The notes beneath the pieces were generated by a model, which saw only the letters and a list, made by a program, of their open reading frames with translations, had not been told where the DNA came from and ran no database searches. This document shows positions 7,001 to 13,291 of a stretch of 58,595 nt of DNA, one piece after another. Origin of the DNA: Pokkaliibacter plantistimulans (GTDB taxonomy: Bacteria > Pseudomonadota > Gammaproteobacteria > Pseudomonadales > Balneatricaceae); NCBI RefSeq assembly GCF_003194385.1, contig NZ_LAPT01000095.1, positions 1-58,595 on the forward strand, read 5' to 3'. The translations under genes were made by a program, and so were the position numbers. Each line of letters starts with the position of its first letter. Within the stretch, counting starts at the first letter, position 1.

Positions 7001-7517
7001 TCAGTATGGCCTTCCAGGGTTCCTGGCTACTGGTGCGGCCAACCTGGGTAGGGACATTATCGGAGCAGGAGTTTCCGGTTTCTATGCAGCCAAGGAATGG
7101 CTCACCGGGAAATCGGACCTATCCGAGGCGGCCAAGGGCATGTCGGTTCGCGAGCGTGGTATGTTCTTCGCGGCAGCGTTTGCTAGTGCGAGCGAAGCAG
7201 GTGCAGAGCATGCGCAGGCCTTTGTTCAGCAGTACGGAGATGAGTTTCGTAATTTGGCCATGCAGACCGCGATACAAGAGCATGGCCTCCATTCGAATGC
7301 GGGTGCACGGTTGTTTGCCTCATCCATCTTGGGCGCAAGCGATGGAAAGGAACAGGAATATCGGGCTCAACTCCGGAGTGAAATGGGCGATGACGCCTTG
7401 GCGAACAAAACAGCGGATATCATTGAGTCAGCAGCTGGGGCTGGACGAGAACAGGCCGGGGGTTATCTGGCTCCAGTTTCGCGTTATTTTGTTGTTAAGC
7501 AAGGAGGTGGTTCATGA
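4080..7517 (+). CDS. traG: TraG, mating-pair stabilisation / entry-exclusion target protein
   Basis: A 1145-aa inner-membrane protein of the F-type TraG family, which takes part in pilus assembly and mating-pair stabilisation through its N-terminal domain. ATG 4080 is preferred to GTG 4074 because GGGAG (4066-4070) is 9 nt away. Hydrophobic segments occur near residues 10-60 and 90-115, and again near 345-400 (AITPIIAFIIVMGSFGLQLA) and 425-460 (LAAATPIISLFIVTGSTYAF). The remaining two thirds is a soluble Ser/Ala/Gln-rich domain. A TraG that stands apart from other transfer genes is what SGI1-like islands use to replace the helper plasmid's TraG. It is followed, with ATGA overlap, by the 7514 gene. 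Confidence 0.85.
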   Translation: MFTIHSIGDSAFLEQILIAVSMITGTGDFEKMVSIGLLLGVLIICIQSVFQGAKQINFQQVLLGWVIYACSFGPTTTVAIEDAYTGEVRVVANVPMLVGFAGGMISNVGYTITNLFETGYGVIVPNVTESHFSETLKLLNDVRRRAYDTGVFTALNAANGGGYVDVRLSWNNYIRECTLTKVDLKLMSLDELMNRPTETALRFNSQLYGTRLYLSAGNPDGADYTCTNGWVAISNATANLNSPVVVDALNNLLGIDTSAGDDAITKIGDSLQAMGASTTSSIDYLKAAVLEPLYYEAAAGRYQDLQDYGSALMINQAIQQRNTQWAAEQSMFMTVVRPMLTFFEGFIYAITPIIAFIIVMGSFGLQLAGKYVQTILWIQLWMPVLSIINLFVHTAASKEVSSLSGAGLDSMYALSSTGDVLQHWIATGGMLAAATPIISLFIVTGSTYAFTSLASRINGGDHVNEKMQTPDLLQQDPIMKGQPAFSYNQFSGTMASGAESLVDKVNIGQTLSSVVSSSQAASAQATRNFSEQLSNSVFSGASAEQSYARLQGLGQTLRASDSSQAKAIYGQAQDYARQYGLSETHTDAIAGAIAMKASGSADAGKLAAVMGGPIGRIAAASGAVGKDAPLKVQGDISGSAESRTTDQRQQLTTDLDKLTKNLGISKDDSAALTQDLARQTNTESGQRFTNSLGEEQREQLSLSATQAVSAQNTYQRLSSAQSSIGTASQMDMRALAASSVGSPAASTVLQNGMRMASPETRQAAAEKARFYQALGMDSAQALAGGQIYALLNSGKGAEQTVAAEAISAATGGVVTQGVGRFNENQLLVQQAPAITGLSNTQRLQDPSRMNERQRTQAYGSVPGGEAVFQQHDKNMSRVQDVHANQKESFQDERLGSLRTQIMNSNVESSTASNIFASSDGAGRFFDKIVGGSGVAMDGFSNDFANSMNQLARMTPEQRDQFIADAHKGDQYIKDQYGLPGFLATGAANLGRDIIGAGVSGFYAAKEWLTGKSDLSEAAKGMSVRERGMFFAAAFASASEAGAEHAQAFVQQYGDEFRNLAMQTAIQEHGLHSNAGARLFASSILGASDGKEQEYRAQLRSEMGDDALANKTADIIESAAGAGREQAGGYLAPVSRYFVVKQGGGS

Positions 7518-7903
7518 ATACCGCGCTGGTCCAATTGAAACTTCGTGAACGCCAGCTTCAGGACGAACTGGAACAGGTATGGGCAAGCATGGATAGCATG
7601 CTGGAAGCTCATGAAGTACGTGGCCCCATCACTCCAATCTTGGTCATCAATACACTGAAACTGATGATGCTGGAAGGATACGGGGATTGGCTTGTAACTC
7701 CAGTGGAGCGAACTGGTAATGTCCTGGTGACCAGCGCTGAAGCCTTAAAGGTCTCCAGTGAGGAAACCGGTATTTGTCCGTATTTATTGAGGGGAACGCT
7801 TAGTCGAGCCCAGCGCCGCCCCGTATTAGTTTGCAGGGATGGTAAACTAATCCTTCGTGTTGAAGGCGAATCCTCGGTGGGATGCCTGAAAGGCACTGCA
7901 TAA
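7514..7903 (+). CDS. hypothetical protein coupled to traG
   Basis: A 129-aa soluble protein whose ATG overlaps the traG stop (ATGA), so it is translated with traG. The N-terminal 35 residues (QLKLRERQLQDELEQVWASM) form a likely coiled coil; the rest is mixed, with a C-terminal beta-like part (RRPVLVCRDGKLILRVEGES). It is not similar to FlhD, which I looked for here as a partner of the FlhC-like protein. No family recognised. Confidence 0.65.
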   Translation: MNTALVQLKLRERQLQDELEQVWASMDSMLEAHEVRGPITPILVINTLKLMMLEGYGDWLVTPVERTGNVLVTSAEALKVSSEETGICPYLLRGTLSRAQRRPVLVCRDGKLILRVEGESSVGCLKGTA

Positions 7904-7914
7904 CACCAGTGCTT

Positions 7915-8175
7915 TCAATAAGGGATTCCCTGCCAGTCGGAGCATATATCCGAAGCATCAGGAATGGGAGTGCATACATCTTCCTGATCATCAAGGTGTG
8001 TTGCTCTCTGAAAATTAACACCTTGTGAACCTGTTTCTCTGGTGTATCTAATCGCAAAAATGGGTATAAGAATAGTTAGTGGAATCAAGGACAAAATAAG
8101 CCCTCCGCTTCCAGCAACTCTGTATGCAACGAACAAAGTTGCCAGCACTATACCCCATTTAAACATTCGCTTCAC
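7915..8175 (-). CDS. small two-helix membrane protein in the traG-activator gap
   Basis: An 86-aa protein beginning MKRMFKWGIVLATLFVAYRV. The GTG start at 8175 has GGAGG 8 nt upstream. Two hydrophobic helices (about residues 6-20 and 24-43) precede an acidic, Cys-containing tail (DDQEDVCTPIPDASDICSDW). It is the only minus-strand gene between traG and traN. Its place beside traG and its membrane character make an entry-exclusion role conceivable, but size and sequence do not show it. Confidence 0.5.
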   Translation of the reverse strand: MKRMFKWGIVLATLFVAYRVAGSGGLILSLIPLTILIPIFAIRYTRETGSQGVNFQRATHLDDQEDVCTPIPDASDICSDWQGIPY

Positions 8176-8252
8176 ATTGAAAGCCTCCGATCATTGCAGG
8201 GTCAATATTTCATTTTTACCTGAAAGTGCAAACCTTCAAAGCATCAAAAAAT

Positions 8253-8275
8253 AATACTGTAAAATATATAGTATT
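8253..8275. promoter_or_regulatory. inverted repeat in promoter region of the activator operon
   Basis: AATACT (8253-8258) and AGTATT (8270-8275) form an inverted repeat with an AT-rich centre (GTAAAATATAT) that also offers -10-like hexamers. It lies 65 nt before the operon that encodes the FlhC-like activator. A repressor site over a promoter is plausible; no activator box is seen here. Confidence 0.35.
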
Positions 8276-8340
8276 TTTGTGTTGCATGTCTGAGATCTCA
8301 TGATAGAAAGAAACTTTAATAATATCGTGGGAGATATGTT

Positions 8341-8529
8341 ATGAAGAACACCAAGAATAAAAAACTGGCCTGGTTAGTTGCGGTCCTCTTTTCCTTGTCT
8401 GTCGCGTCGCTGATTACACTTGAAGGGGTAGAGCGAAGCGATTGGTTTTACGCAGCAGCTCTTCCAGCAGTGATAGCGGCGTTGTGGATGCAATACCGGA
8501 ATTTGTTCGCCAGTAGCAAGGATGCCTGA
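8341..8529 (+). CDS. 62-aa membrane protein upstream of the activator
   Basis: Starts MKNTKNKKLAWLVAVLFSLS with GGGAG 8 nt upstream. Two transmembrane helices (about residues 9-27 and 36-54) separated by a short acidic loop (EGVERSD). It ends 2 nt before the FlhC-like gene, so the two are co-transcribed. It occupies the place where an FlhD-like partner might be expected but has no resemblance to FlhD. Confidence 0.6.
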   Translation: MKNTKNKKLAWLVAVLFSLSVASLITLEGVERSDWFYAAALPAVIAALWMQYRNLFASSKDA

Positions 8530-8531
8530 CA

Positions 8532-9074
8532 ATGGAGAAATGTACGGATTATAAGTCAGGGTGTTTGGGCCGATGGATAGCCGCCCGCCATATGGCTCTA
8601 GCTGGATATATCACCAAGATCATCATGATTGAGACGGGGCTGACTTACAAACAGGTACGCAGGTTATATCAGGACATCAAAAACGATGGGTACGAGCTGG
8701 AGCCTAGGTCACGTACATTTCGTGGCGGGGCCACCCTGATTCATAACCACACATCTAAGATTCAGGCGTCTCTACTGATGCAGCTTTACCGTAATATTGG
8801 CGGGGAAGCGATATTAAAGTCGATAGATATCAACGCGCTTAACAAAGCGTTTCGTATGTATCACGCCATTCGTAAAGAGATTCCTGGAATGAAAGGTTAT
8901 CGATGGACTCCTTTTAATATTACCGATGCTTGGTGCTTGGCTGCTGAGTATAGAAGCGGCAATGCTATGCTTGAGGAATGTGATCATTGCCAATGCACTT
9001 ACTTTACCTCAGTTAACCAAAGAACTTGTGTGGAGTGTCCGTTTTGCGTTGCTGATAAGAGTAAAGCCGCGTGA
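8532..9074 (+). CDS. FlhC-like transcriptional activator (SgaC/AcaC type)
   Basis: A 180-aa protein related to FlhC, the DNA-binding and zinc subunit of the FlhD4C2 activator. Features that match: a helical N-terminal half (AGYITKIIMIETGLTYKQVR, then LYQDI), the central segment leading to NKAFRMYHAIRK, the PFNITDAWCLAAEY helix, and a C-terminal zinc cluster with C150-x2-C153 and C169-x2-C172, plus C155 and C166. FlhC of E. coli has C-x2-C, 16 residues, C-x2-C; here the spacing is 15. IncC plasmids (AcaC) and SGI1 (SgaC) use such proteins as master activators of transfer genes. It is the natural candidate to act at the five boxes. No FlhD/SgaD homologue is adjacent. ATG 8532 lies 2 nt after the previous stop. 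Confidence 0.75.
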   Translation: MEKCTDYKSGCLGRWIAARHMALAGYITKIIMIETGLTYKQVRRLYQDIKNDGYELEPRSRTFRGGATLIHNHTSKIQASLLMQLYRNIGGEAILKSIDINALNKAFRMYHAIRKEIPGMKGYRWTPFNITDAWCLAAEYRSGNAMLEECDHCQCTYFTSVNQRTCVECPFCVADKSKAA

Positions 9075-9078
9075 TTTT

Positions 9079-9130
9079 CCGCAATTGGGCAGCTTGGCGG
9101 AGGAGGTTTATTACTTAAGGCTCATAGCAT
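9079..9130 (+). promoter_or_regulatory. activator box 3 and -10 for traN
   Basis: The box CCGCAATTGGGCAGCTTGGC (9079-9098) is copy 3, starting 5 nt after the activator gene's stop. TAGCAT (9125-9130) begins 34 nt after the core A at 9091. The predicted start near 9137 falls inside the left arm of the long inverted repeat 9123-9163. Confidence 0.6.
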
Positions 9131-9163
9131 GGTCCTCAATATTTTATTGAGAACCATGCTATG
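9123..9163 (+). promoter_or_regulatory. long inverted repeat enclosing traN promoter and start codon
   Basis: CATAGCATGGTCCTCAATA (9123-9141) pairs with TATTGAGAACCATGCTATG (9145-9163) at 18 of 19 positions around a TTT loop. The right arm ends with the traN ATG; the left arm overlaps the -10 hexamer and the predicted start. An 11-codon frame (ATG 9129 to TGA 9164) lies within it and overlaps traN by ATGA. Read-through RNA from the activator operon would form the full hairpin and hide the start codon; RNA starting near 9137 would keep only a 5-bp remnant (CAATA/TATTG). Confidence 0.75.
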
Positions 9164-11893
9164 AGAAATCAAACACTCTTCATTAGAACGGTGGCCTCGC
9201 TGCTGACGGTCACAATGTCGGTGCTACCGATCCATGCATACGCCAACAGCGGTCAGAATCCGGACATTTCCTCCGTTGGGAAAGAAGCCCAAGCCTTTGG
9301 TCAAGACCTCGCCAACTCGTTCAGAGCCAACTCGGGTTCGTTCCAAAACGGCACGATCTCGATGCCGGCGCTGAAAGACGGTCAATTCCATATAAATGGC
9401 GGAAGCCAGATCAATGTGAACGACCTGTTTCCAGGAACCAGCGGCGGTGACGGTCAATCCGACAGCTACTATTTCCCGGATGCCAAAAAAACCGATGCTG
9501 ACATGCTCCAAGGTCTTTTTGATTCCAGCGAAGACATGGATGACGTAGGCAACAGCGCTAAAGGAGCTCTTTGGTCTGACGCAAATAGCGCCGATCCATC
9601 CATCTCTGGTGCTGCCTACAAAGTACTCCTCGATGCAACAAATCGCTCGCGTCCAAATTTTAGCAATGACCCAATGCTGAACCAGAGTAAAGACATATAT
9701 GAAAATATTGATCTAATTACAGAGGGCTTTGGTGACTGCACTGTCAGTACATCCCTCAATAAGACATCGTTCACAACACACGTTCCTGAATATGAGCGAT
9801 GTGAACGGGTTACGAAGTCAGTCGGCTCATGCACGATAACGCATAATATGGGAATCAGCTCTTTTGTAGATACGGTTTATGTTGCGGCTAAGGGGCGTAC
9901 TTGGCTGACGGTGGAGTTTGATCTAACGAAAGGGACATGGAAAACCGTCGATCCAACGGATGGAGAGTATTCAGTAGCAACAATTCCGAAGCTGGACCAG
10001 GTGGCAATATGTGGAGAAAGTGGAAGTATAAATAAGACTCAGCTAGTAGGAGCATGGGACTGGATCGATAGCGGGATCGAGGGAGATGTTGACTCTTCAG
10101 TGTATTATCAAGTTAACCAAATACCCTCCTGCGAAAATGGATTAATTGGTGTTGTACAAATTCAAGATACTACAGAATCCGACAGCGATGATTTCGTTCT
10201 CGGAGGCAAATTTGAATTTCGATTCATTAATCAAAAGCAAGACAGTTGGACGCCTCATAATTGTGTAAGTGATGCCCTTCAGCTTAGTGATGGTTTCTGT
10301 ACAGGACAATTAATAACAACGGGCGGTGCTACTAACAATACAGATTGCACTACCGTAAACGGGGTAAAGATTTGCCCAAATGACGATCTTTATGCAGCAC
10401 TGACACCCTCTCCTTTTCCTAGCATTCCTACGCTGGCAACAGAAGTTCATCTTTCAGCTATGCAATGCAATTTCAACGTGGGTCAGATGGATTGCTGGAC
10501 AGATCCCCAGGGAGTAGAACACTGCCCAGTAAATGATGGGAAAAACCTTTCCTCCTGTCAGACGTATGAGAACAACCCGCAATGCGGATTTATCAGTTCC
10601 GCGTGTATTGATGGTGCCAAAGGAGAGTCTGGCCAGTGTTATGTATATAAAGACACATATGATTGTGGAAGTGATGTCGAAATCCCTACCGTGACAAAAC
10701 AGGAAGAGTACCAATGTTCTGGTGAAATTAAGTGTATGGGGGATGAATGCTTAGATGTATCAAAGTCCCAAAGTGTCGATTTTGCCCGCGCAGTGAGCCT
10801 TTTGAATGCGGCTCAGTTTATGACACAGGATATGACCTGCTCAGATAGTGCGACCGATGAGGGCGGTGACGCTAATGTTGACCAAGGTTGTATGGTTTTT
10901 GGTGGGAAAGCTGGAACATGTAAGATTGCTGTTGGTGGTGTACAGAATTGCTGCGAGAAGCCATCTAACATTTCGCTGGCCGACTACCTTAATCTGATCA
11001 TGGCAGTACCAAAATTGGACGGCGCAGTGATGGGCCTGCAGAGCGGTAATTCAGTCAAGGGTGCTTACCAGATCTTGCGCGAGCCTGTCTTACAAGGCTG
11101 GACCGAAATAACTCAACCCTTCACCAGTTATATCGAGAATATCTCCGGCGCAGTGGATTCCTTCTACCAACCTATAGAGCAGGTTATTGATGAATTGATG
11201 GATCAACTGACCGAGCAGGTTAAAGAGGTCATGGCGAACATCATGAAAGGACTGGGGCAGGATGCTGCCACCCAGGAGGCTGCAGCCGGAGGTGCTAGCA
11301 AGATGGCTCAGGAAGGCATGATGGACAGTGCTGCCACTTGGCTGAGCACGGCGATGACAATTTATACGGTCTATGTCGTGACGATGGTCATGATTCAGAT
11401 GCTCTACAAATGCGAGGAGGAAGAATTCACTATGAACGCCAAGAGGGCGCTCAAGAACTGCTCCTACGTCGGCTCTTACTGCAAGTCCAAGGTGCTCGGC
11501 GCTTGTGTCGAGAAACGCGAGGCTTATTGCTGCTTCAACTCACCGCTGTCCCGCATTGTCCAGGAGCAAGTTCGTCCGCTGCTCGGCATTAGCTTTGGGA
11601 GCGCTGAGAGCCCTCAATGTGGAGGTATTCCTTTGGATAGAGTCGCCAAGATTGACTGGAGCAAGGTCAACTTGGACGAGTGGCTTGGGATTCTGCAACA
11701 GCACGGCAAGTTGCCTGACCCGAGTTCGTTGAACCTCGACAGCCTGACCGGAGCCGGTAGCGACTTCAACATTGACGGTAGCCGTAAGAACGCCCAGGAA
11801 AGGACACTGGAACGCTTGAACGGCGTCGACGTAGATAAGGCGCGGCGCGACTTGGCTTCCGAGATATTCCCAGACTGGGACGGCTCGAATTGA
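9161..11893 (+). CDS. traN: TraN, mating-pair stabilisation adhesin
   Basis: A 910-aa secreted, Cys-rich protein of the F-type TraN family, an outer-membrane protein that stabilises donor-recipient contact. A signal peptide covers residues 1-28 (cleavage after IHAYA). The C-terminal third has the conserved Cys-dense block (CSYVGSYCKSKVLGACVEKR, then EAYCCFN) and the LLGISFGSAESPQCGGIPLD region typical of TraN. The middle (about residues 170-560) is much more AT-rich at DNA level than both ends (sampled lines near 35% against 63% GC) and should form the variable receptor-contact domain. A stand-alone traN beside an FlhC-like gene is SGI1-like. Translation may be gated by the hairpin over the start codon. 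Confidence 0.85.
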   Translation: MRNQTLFIRTVASLLTVTMSVLPIHAYANSGQNPDISSVGKEAQAFGQDLANSFRANSGSFQNGTISMPALKDGQFHINGGSQINVNDLFPGTSGGDGQSDSYYFPDAKKTDADMLQGLFDSSEDMDDVGNSAKGALWSDANSADPSISGAAYKVLLDATNRSRPNFSNDPMLNQSKDIYENIDLITEGFGDCTVSTSLNKTSFTTHVPEYERCERVTKSVGSCTITHNMGISSFVDTVYVAAKGRTWLTVEFDLTKGTWKTVDPTDGEYSVATIPKLDQVAICGESGSINKTQLVGAWDWIDSGIEGDVDSSVYYQVNQIPSCENGLIGVVQIQDTTESDSDDFVLGGKFEFRFINQKQDSWTPHNCVSDALQLSDGFCTGQLITTGGATNNTDCTTVNGVKICPNDDLYAALTPSPFPSIPTLATEVHLSAMQCNFNVGQMDCWTDPQGVEHCPVNDGKNLSSCQTYENNPQCGFISSACIDGAKGESGQCYVYKDTYDCGSDVEIPTVTKQEEYQCSGEIKCMGDECLDVSKSQSVDFARAVSLLNAAQFMTQDMTCSDSATDEGGDANVDQGCMVFGGKAGTCKIAVGGVQNCCEKPSNISLADYLNLIMAVPKLDGAVMGLQSGNSVKGAYQILREPVLQGWTEITQPFTSYIENISGAVDSFYQPIEQVIDELMDQLTEQVKEVMANIMKGLGQDAATQEAAAGGASKMAQEGMMDSAATWLSTAMTIYTVYVVTMVMIQMLYKCEEEEFTMNAKRALKNCSYVGSYCKSKVLGACVEKREAYCCFNSPLSRIVQEQVRPLLGISFGSAESPQCGGIPLDRVAKIDWSKVNLDEWLGILQQHGKLPDPSSLNLDSLTGAGSDFNIDGSRKNAQERTLERLNGVDVDKARRDLASEIFPDWDGSN

Positions 11894-11904
11894 GATCCTC
11901 CCCG

Positions 11905-11931
11905 TTAAAGCCAGCATCATGCTGGCTTTAA
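11905..11931. terminator. terminator after traN
   Basis: TTAAAGCCAGCA (11905-11916) pairs perfectly with TGCTGGCTTTAA (11920-11931), loop TCA. No long T run follows, but the stem ends in TTTAA. It separates traN from the rep operon. Confidence 0.75.
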
Positions 11932-11942
11932 TCATTGATGAA

Positions 11943-11962
11943 AACTTTCACATGTGAAAGTT
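11943..11962. repeat. palindrome copy 2 (perfect, 20 bp)
   Basis: AACTTTCACATGTGAAAGTT is a perfect 20-bp palindrome between the traN terminator and activator box 4. Its 14-bp core recurs at 2616-2629. Position just upstream of a promoter suggests an operator for a dimeric regulator. Confidence 0.6.
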
Positions 11963-11991
11963 CTCTTGTGATGTACATTCCGTTCTTTGCT

Positions 11992-12043
11992 CCCGAAAAG
12001 GGCACATCCAGAGGCGAGGTTTTGGGACGGCACCCAGCAAAAT
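11992..12043 (+). promoter_or_regulatory. activator box 4 and -10 for the rep operon
   Basis: The box CCCGAAAAGGGCACATCCAG (11992-12011) is copy 4. CAAAAT (12038-12043) begins 34 nt after the core A at 12004, placing the transcript start near 12050. Confidence 0.6.
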
Positions 12044-12044
12044 T

Positions 12045-12072
12045 ACCCCTGTGATCATATTCATCAGGGGGG
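12045..12072 (+). promoter_or_regulatory. hairpin over the ribosome-binding site of the rep operon
   Basis: CCCCTG (12046-12051) pairs with CAGGGG (12065-12070), with TGA/TCA pairs further in (12052-12054 with 12061-12063). The right arm is part of the AGGGGGG ribosome-binding site for the ATG at 12077. The left arm lies at or just before the predicted start (about 12050), so only RNA from further upstream would fold fully. Confidence 0.5.
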
Positions 12073-12076
12073 TCCT

Positions 12077-12316
12077 ATGCAGCAAGCAATCCAAATTGAA
12101 AATGACACTGGTCAAAGGCATCTACAGCTTCTGTCAGTGCACGAAGTAACGGCTCTACTGAAGATTTCCGCGCCAACGCTTCAACGAATCCGGGCCAACG
12201 ATCCAACTTTTCCCCGGCCCTATCGTCTGGCTGGAGAGCGGACACTGCGCTATCGGCTCGACCAACTTGAATCCTGGGTGGCGTCTCGGCTGGTTGAGTC
12301 TGATGAAGCCTGCTAG
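12077..12316 (+). CDS. AlpA/HTH_17-type DNA-binding protein
   Basis: A 79-aa protein starting MQQAIQIENDTGQRHLQLLS. Residues 18-72 match the AlpA/excisionase winged-helix pattern: LSVHEVTALLKISAPTLQR as the helix-turn-helix, then FPRPYRLAGERTLRYRLDQL as the wing and last helix. The ATG at 12077 follows AGGGGGG. It precedes rep by overlap (rep ATG lies 14 nt before this stop), matching the small gene next to rep in SGI1 as I recall it. It probably regulates replication or acts as a directionality factor. Confidence 0.7.
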   Translation: MQQAIQIENDTGQRHLQLLSVHEVTALLKISAPTLQRIRANDPTFPRPYRLAGERTLRYRLDQLESWVASRLVESDEAC

Positions 12317-13187
12317 TAGATATATGGAGGGCAATAAAAAGCGCCGCAAGCCAGCCGCCGAAGTGCTGGCTGCGAGAGTGGATGAAGCGAAGCAGGCGGC
12401 TCTACTTCAACACACGAAGCAGGAGATAAAAGACCTGCAACTCTCGCTATTCGACATTGCTCCCTGGTCCGACAATATGCGGGTCATGCCGAACGACTAC
12501 GCTCGATCGGCGCTGTTCACTGTGCGCAACAAACGCACTCCCCGTGCAGCCTTGCAGAACCACCCCATTTACCATGTCAACAAAGACGTGAATATAACCT
12601 ATACAGGTGTTGAGCTGCGCGCTCAGGACGATGAACTGGTTTGGCAGCAGGTACTGGAATATTCCAAACGGTCGCCATTGGGCGAGCCAATTACTTTCAC
12701 GTTCTACAGACTTTGCCAGGATTTGGGTTGGTCGATCAACAAAGCCTATTACACCAAGGCCGAAGAATGCTTGTCTCGCCTCCAGGCGTCTGCAATGGCC
12801 TTTTCTTCCGCGCGGATCGGCCGCCTCGAATCACTGTCGCTTATCCATCGATTCCGCGTCTTGGATCGAGGCAAGAAAACATCTCTATGCCAGGTTGAAA
12901 TCGACGGAGAGATCGTCGTGCTCTTCGCTGGCGATCACTATTCGAAATTCGTCTGGGAAAAGTACCGCAAGCTGTCGCCCACAGCCCGGCGGATGTTCGA
13001 CTACTTCGCATCTCACAAAGAGCCCTATCCGCTTAAGCTGGAGACCTTTCGGTTGATGTGTGGCTCAGAATCAACCAGAGCAAAGAAGTGGCGCGAACAG
13101 GTCGGCGCGGCCTGTGACGAGCTGTGCGAGAACGACATGGTGGCAAGTGCCTGGGTTCATAATGACTTGGTGCACTGCAAACGGTGA
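12303..13187 (+). CDS. TrfA-family plasmid replication initiator
   Basis: A 294-aa protein resembling TrfA, the iteron-binding initiator of IncP plasmids. The stretch DYARSALFTVRNKRTPRAAL, then NITYTGVELRAQDDELVWQQ and LEYSKRSPLGEPITFTFYR, follows the TrfA layout (RSALF, ITYTG, xLxxxDxxVWxQ, PLG). Two winged-helix domains are expected, one in each half. ATG 12303 overlaps the upstream gene; ATG 12324 is a possible alternative. It is immediately followed by iterons of the sequence bound by RK2 TrfA (TGACANTTGAGGGGC), so protein and site fit together. It should allow the excised element to replicate as a plasmid. Confidence 0.8.
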   Translation: MKPASRYMEGNKKRRKPAAEVLAARVDEAKQAALLQHTKQEIKDLQLSLFDIAPWSDNMRVMPNDYARSALFTVRNKRTPRAALQNHPIYHVNKDVNITYTGVELRAQDDELVWQQVLEYSKRSPLGEPITFTFYRLCQDLGWSINKAYYTKAEECLSRLQASAMAFSSARIGRLESLSLIHRFRVLDRGKKTSLCQVEIDGEIVVLFAGDHYSKFVWEKYRKLSPTARRMFDYFASHKEPYPLKLETFRLMCGSESTRAKKWREQVGAACDELCENDMVASAWVHNDLVHCKR

Positions 13188-13291
13188 CTCTGGGTTTAAA
13201 CACCATCTCTATCCCTTCTGATTTCCAACATCTTTCCCTCCAATCATTCCTTCTGCGCACACCACAAAACGCCCTGGACGACCAGCCAGCC

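Noticed and set aside
7514..7903. Candidate FlhD-like partner next to the activator
   Set aside because: No alignment by eye with FlhD motifs; N-terminal coiled coil and beta-rich end do not fit.
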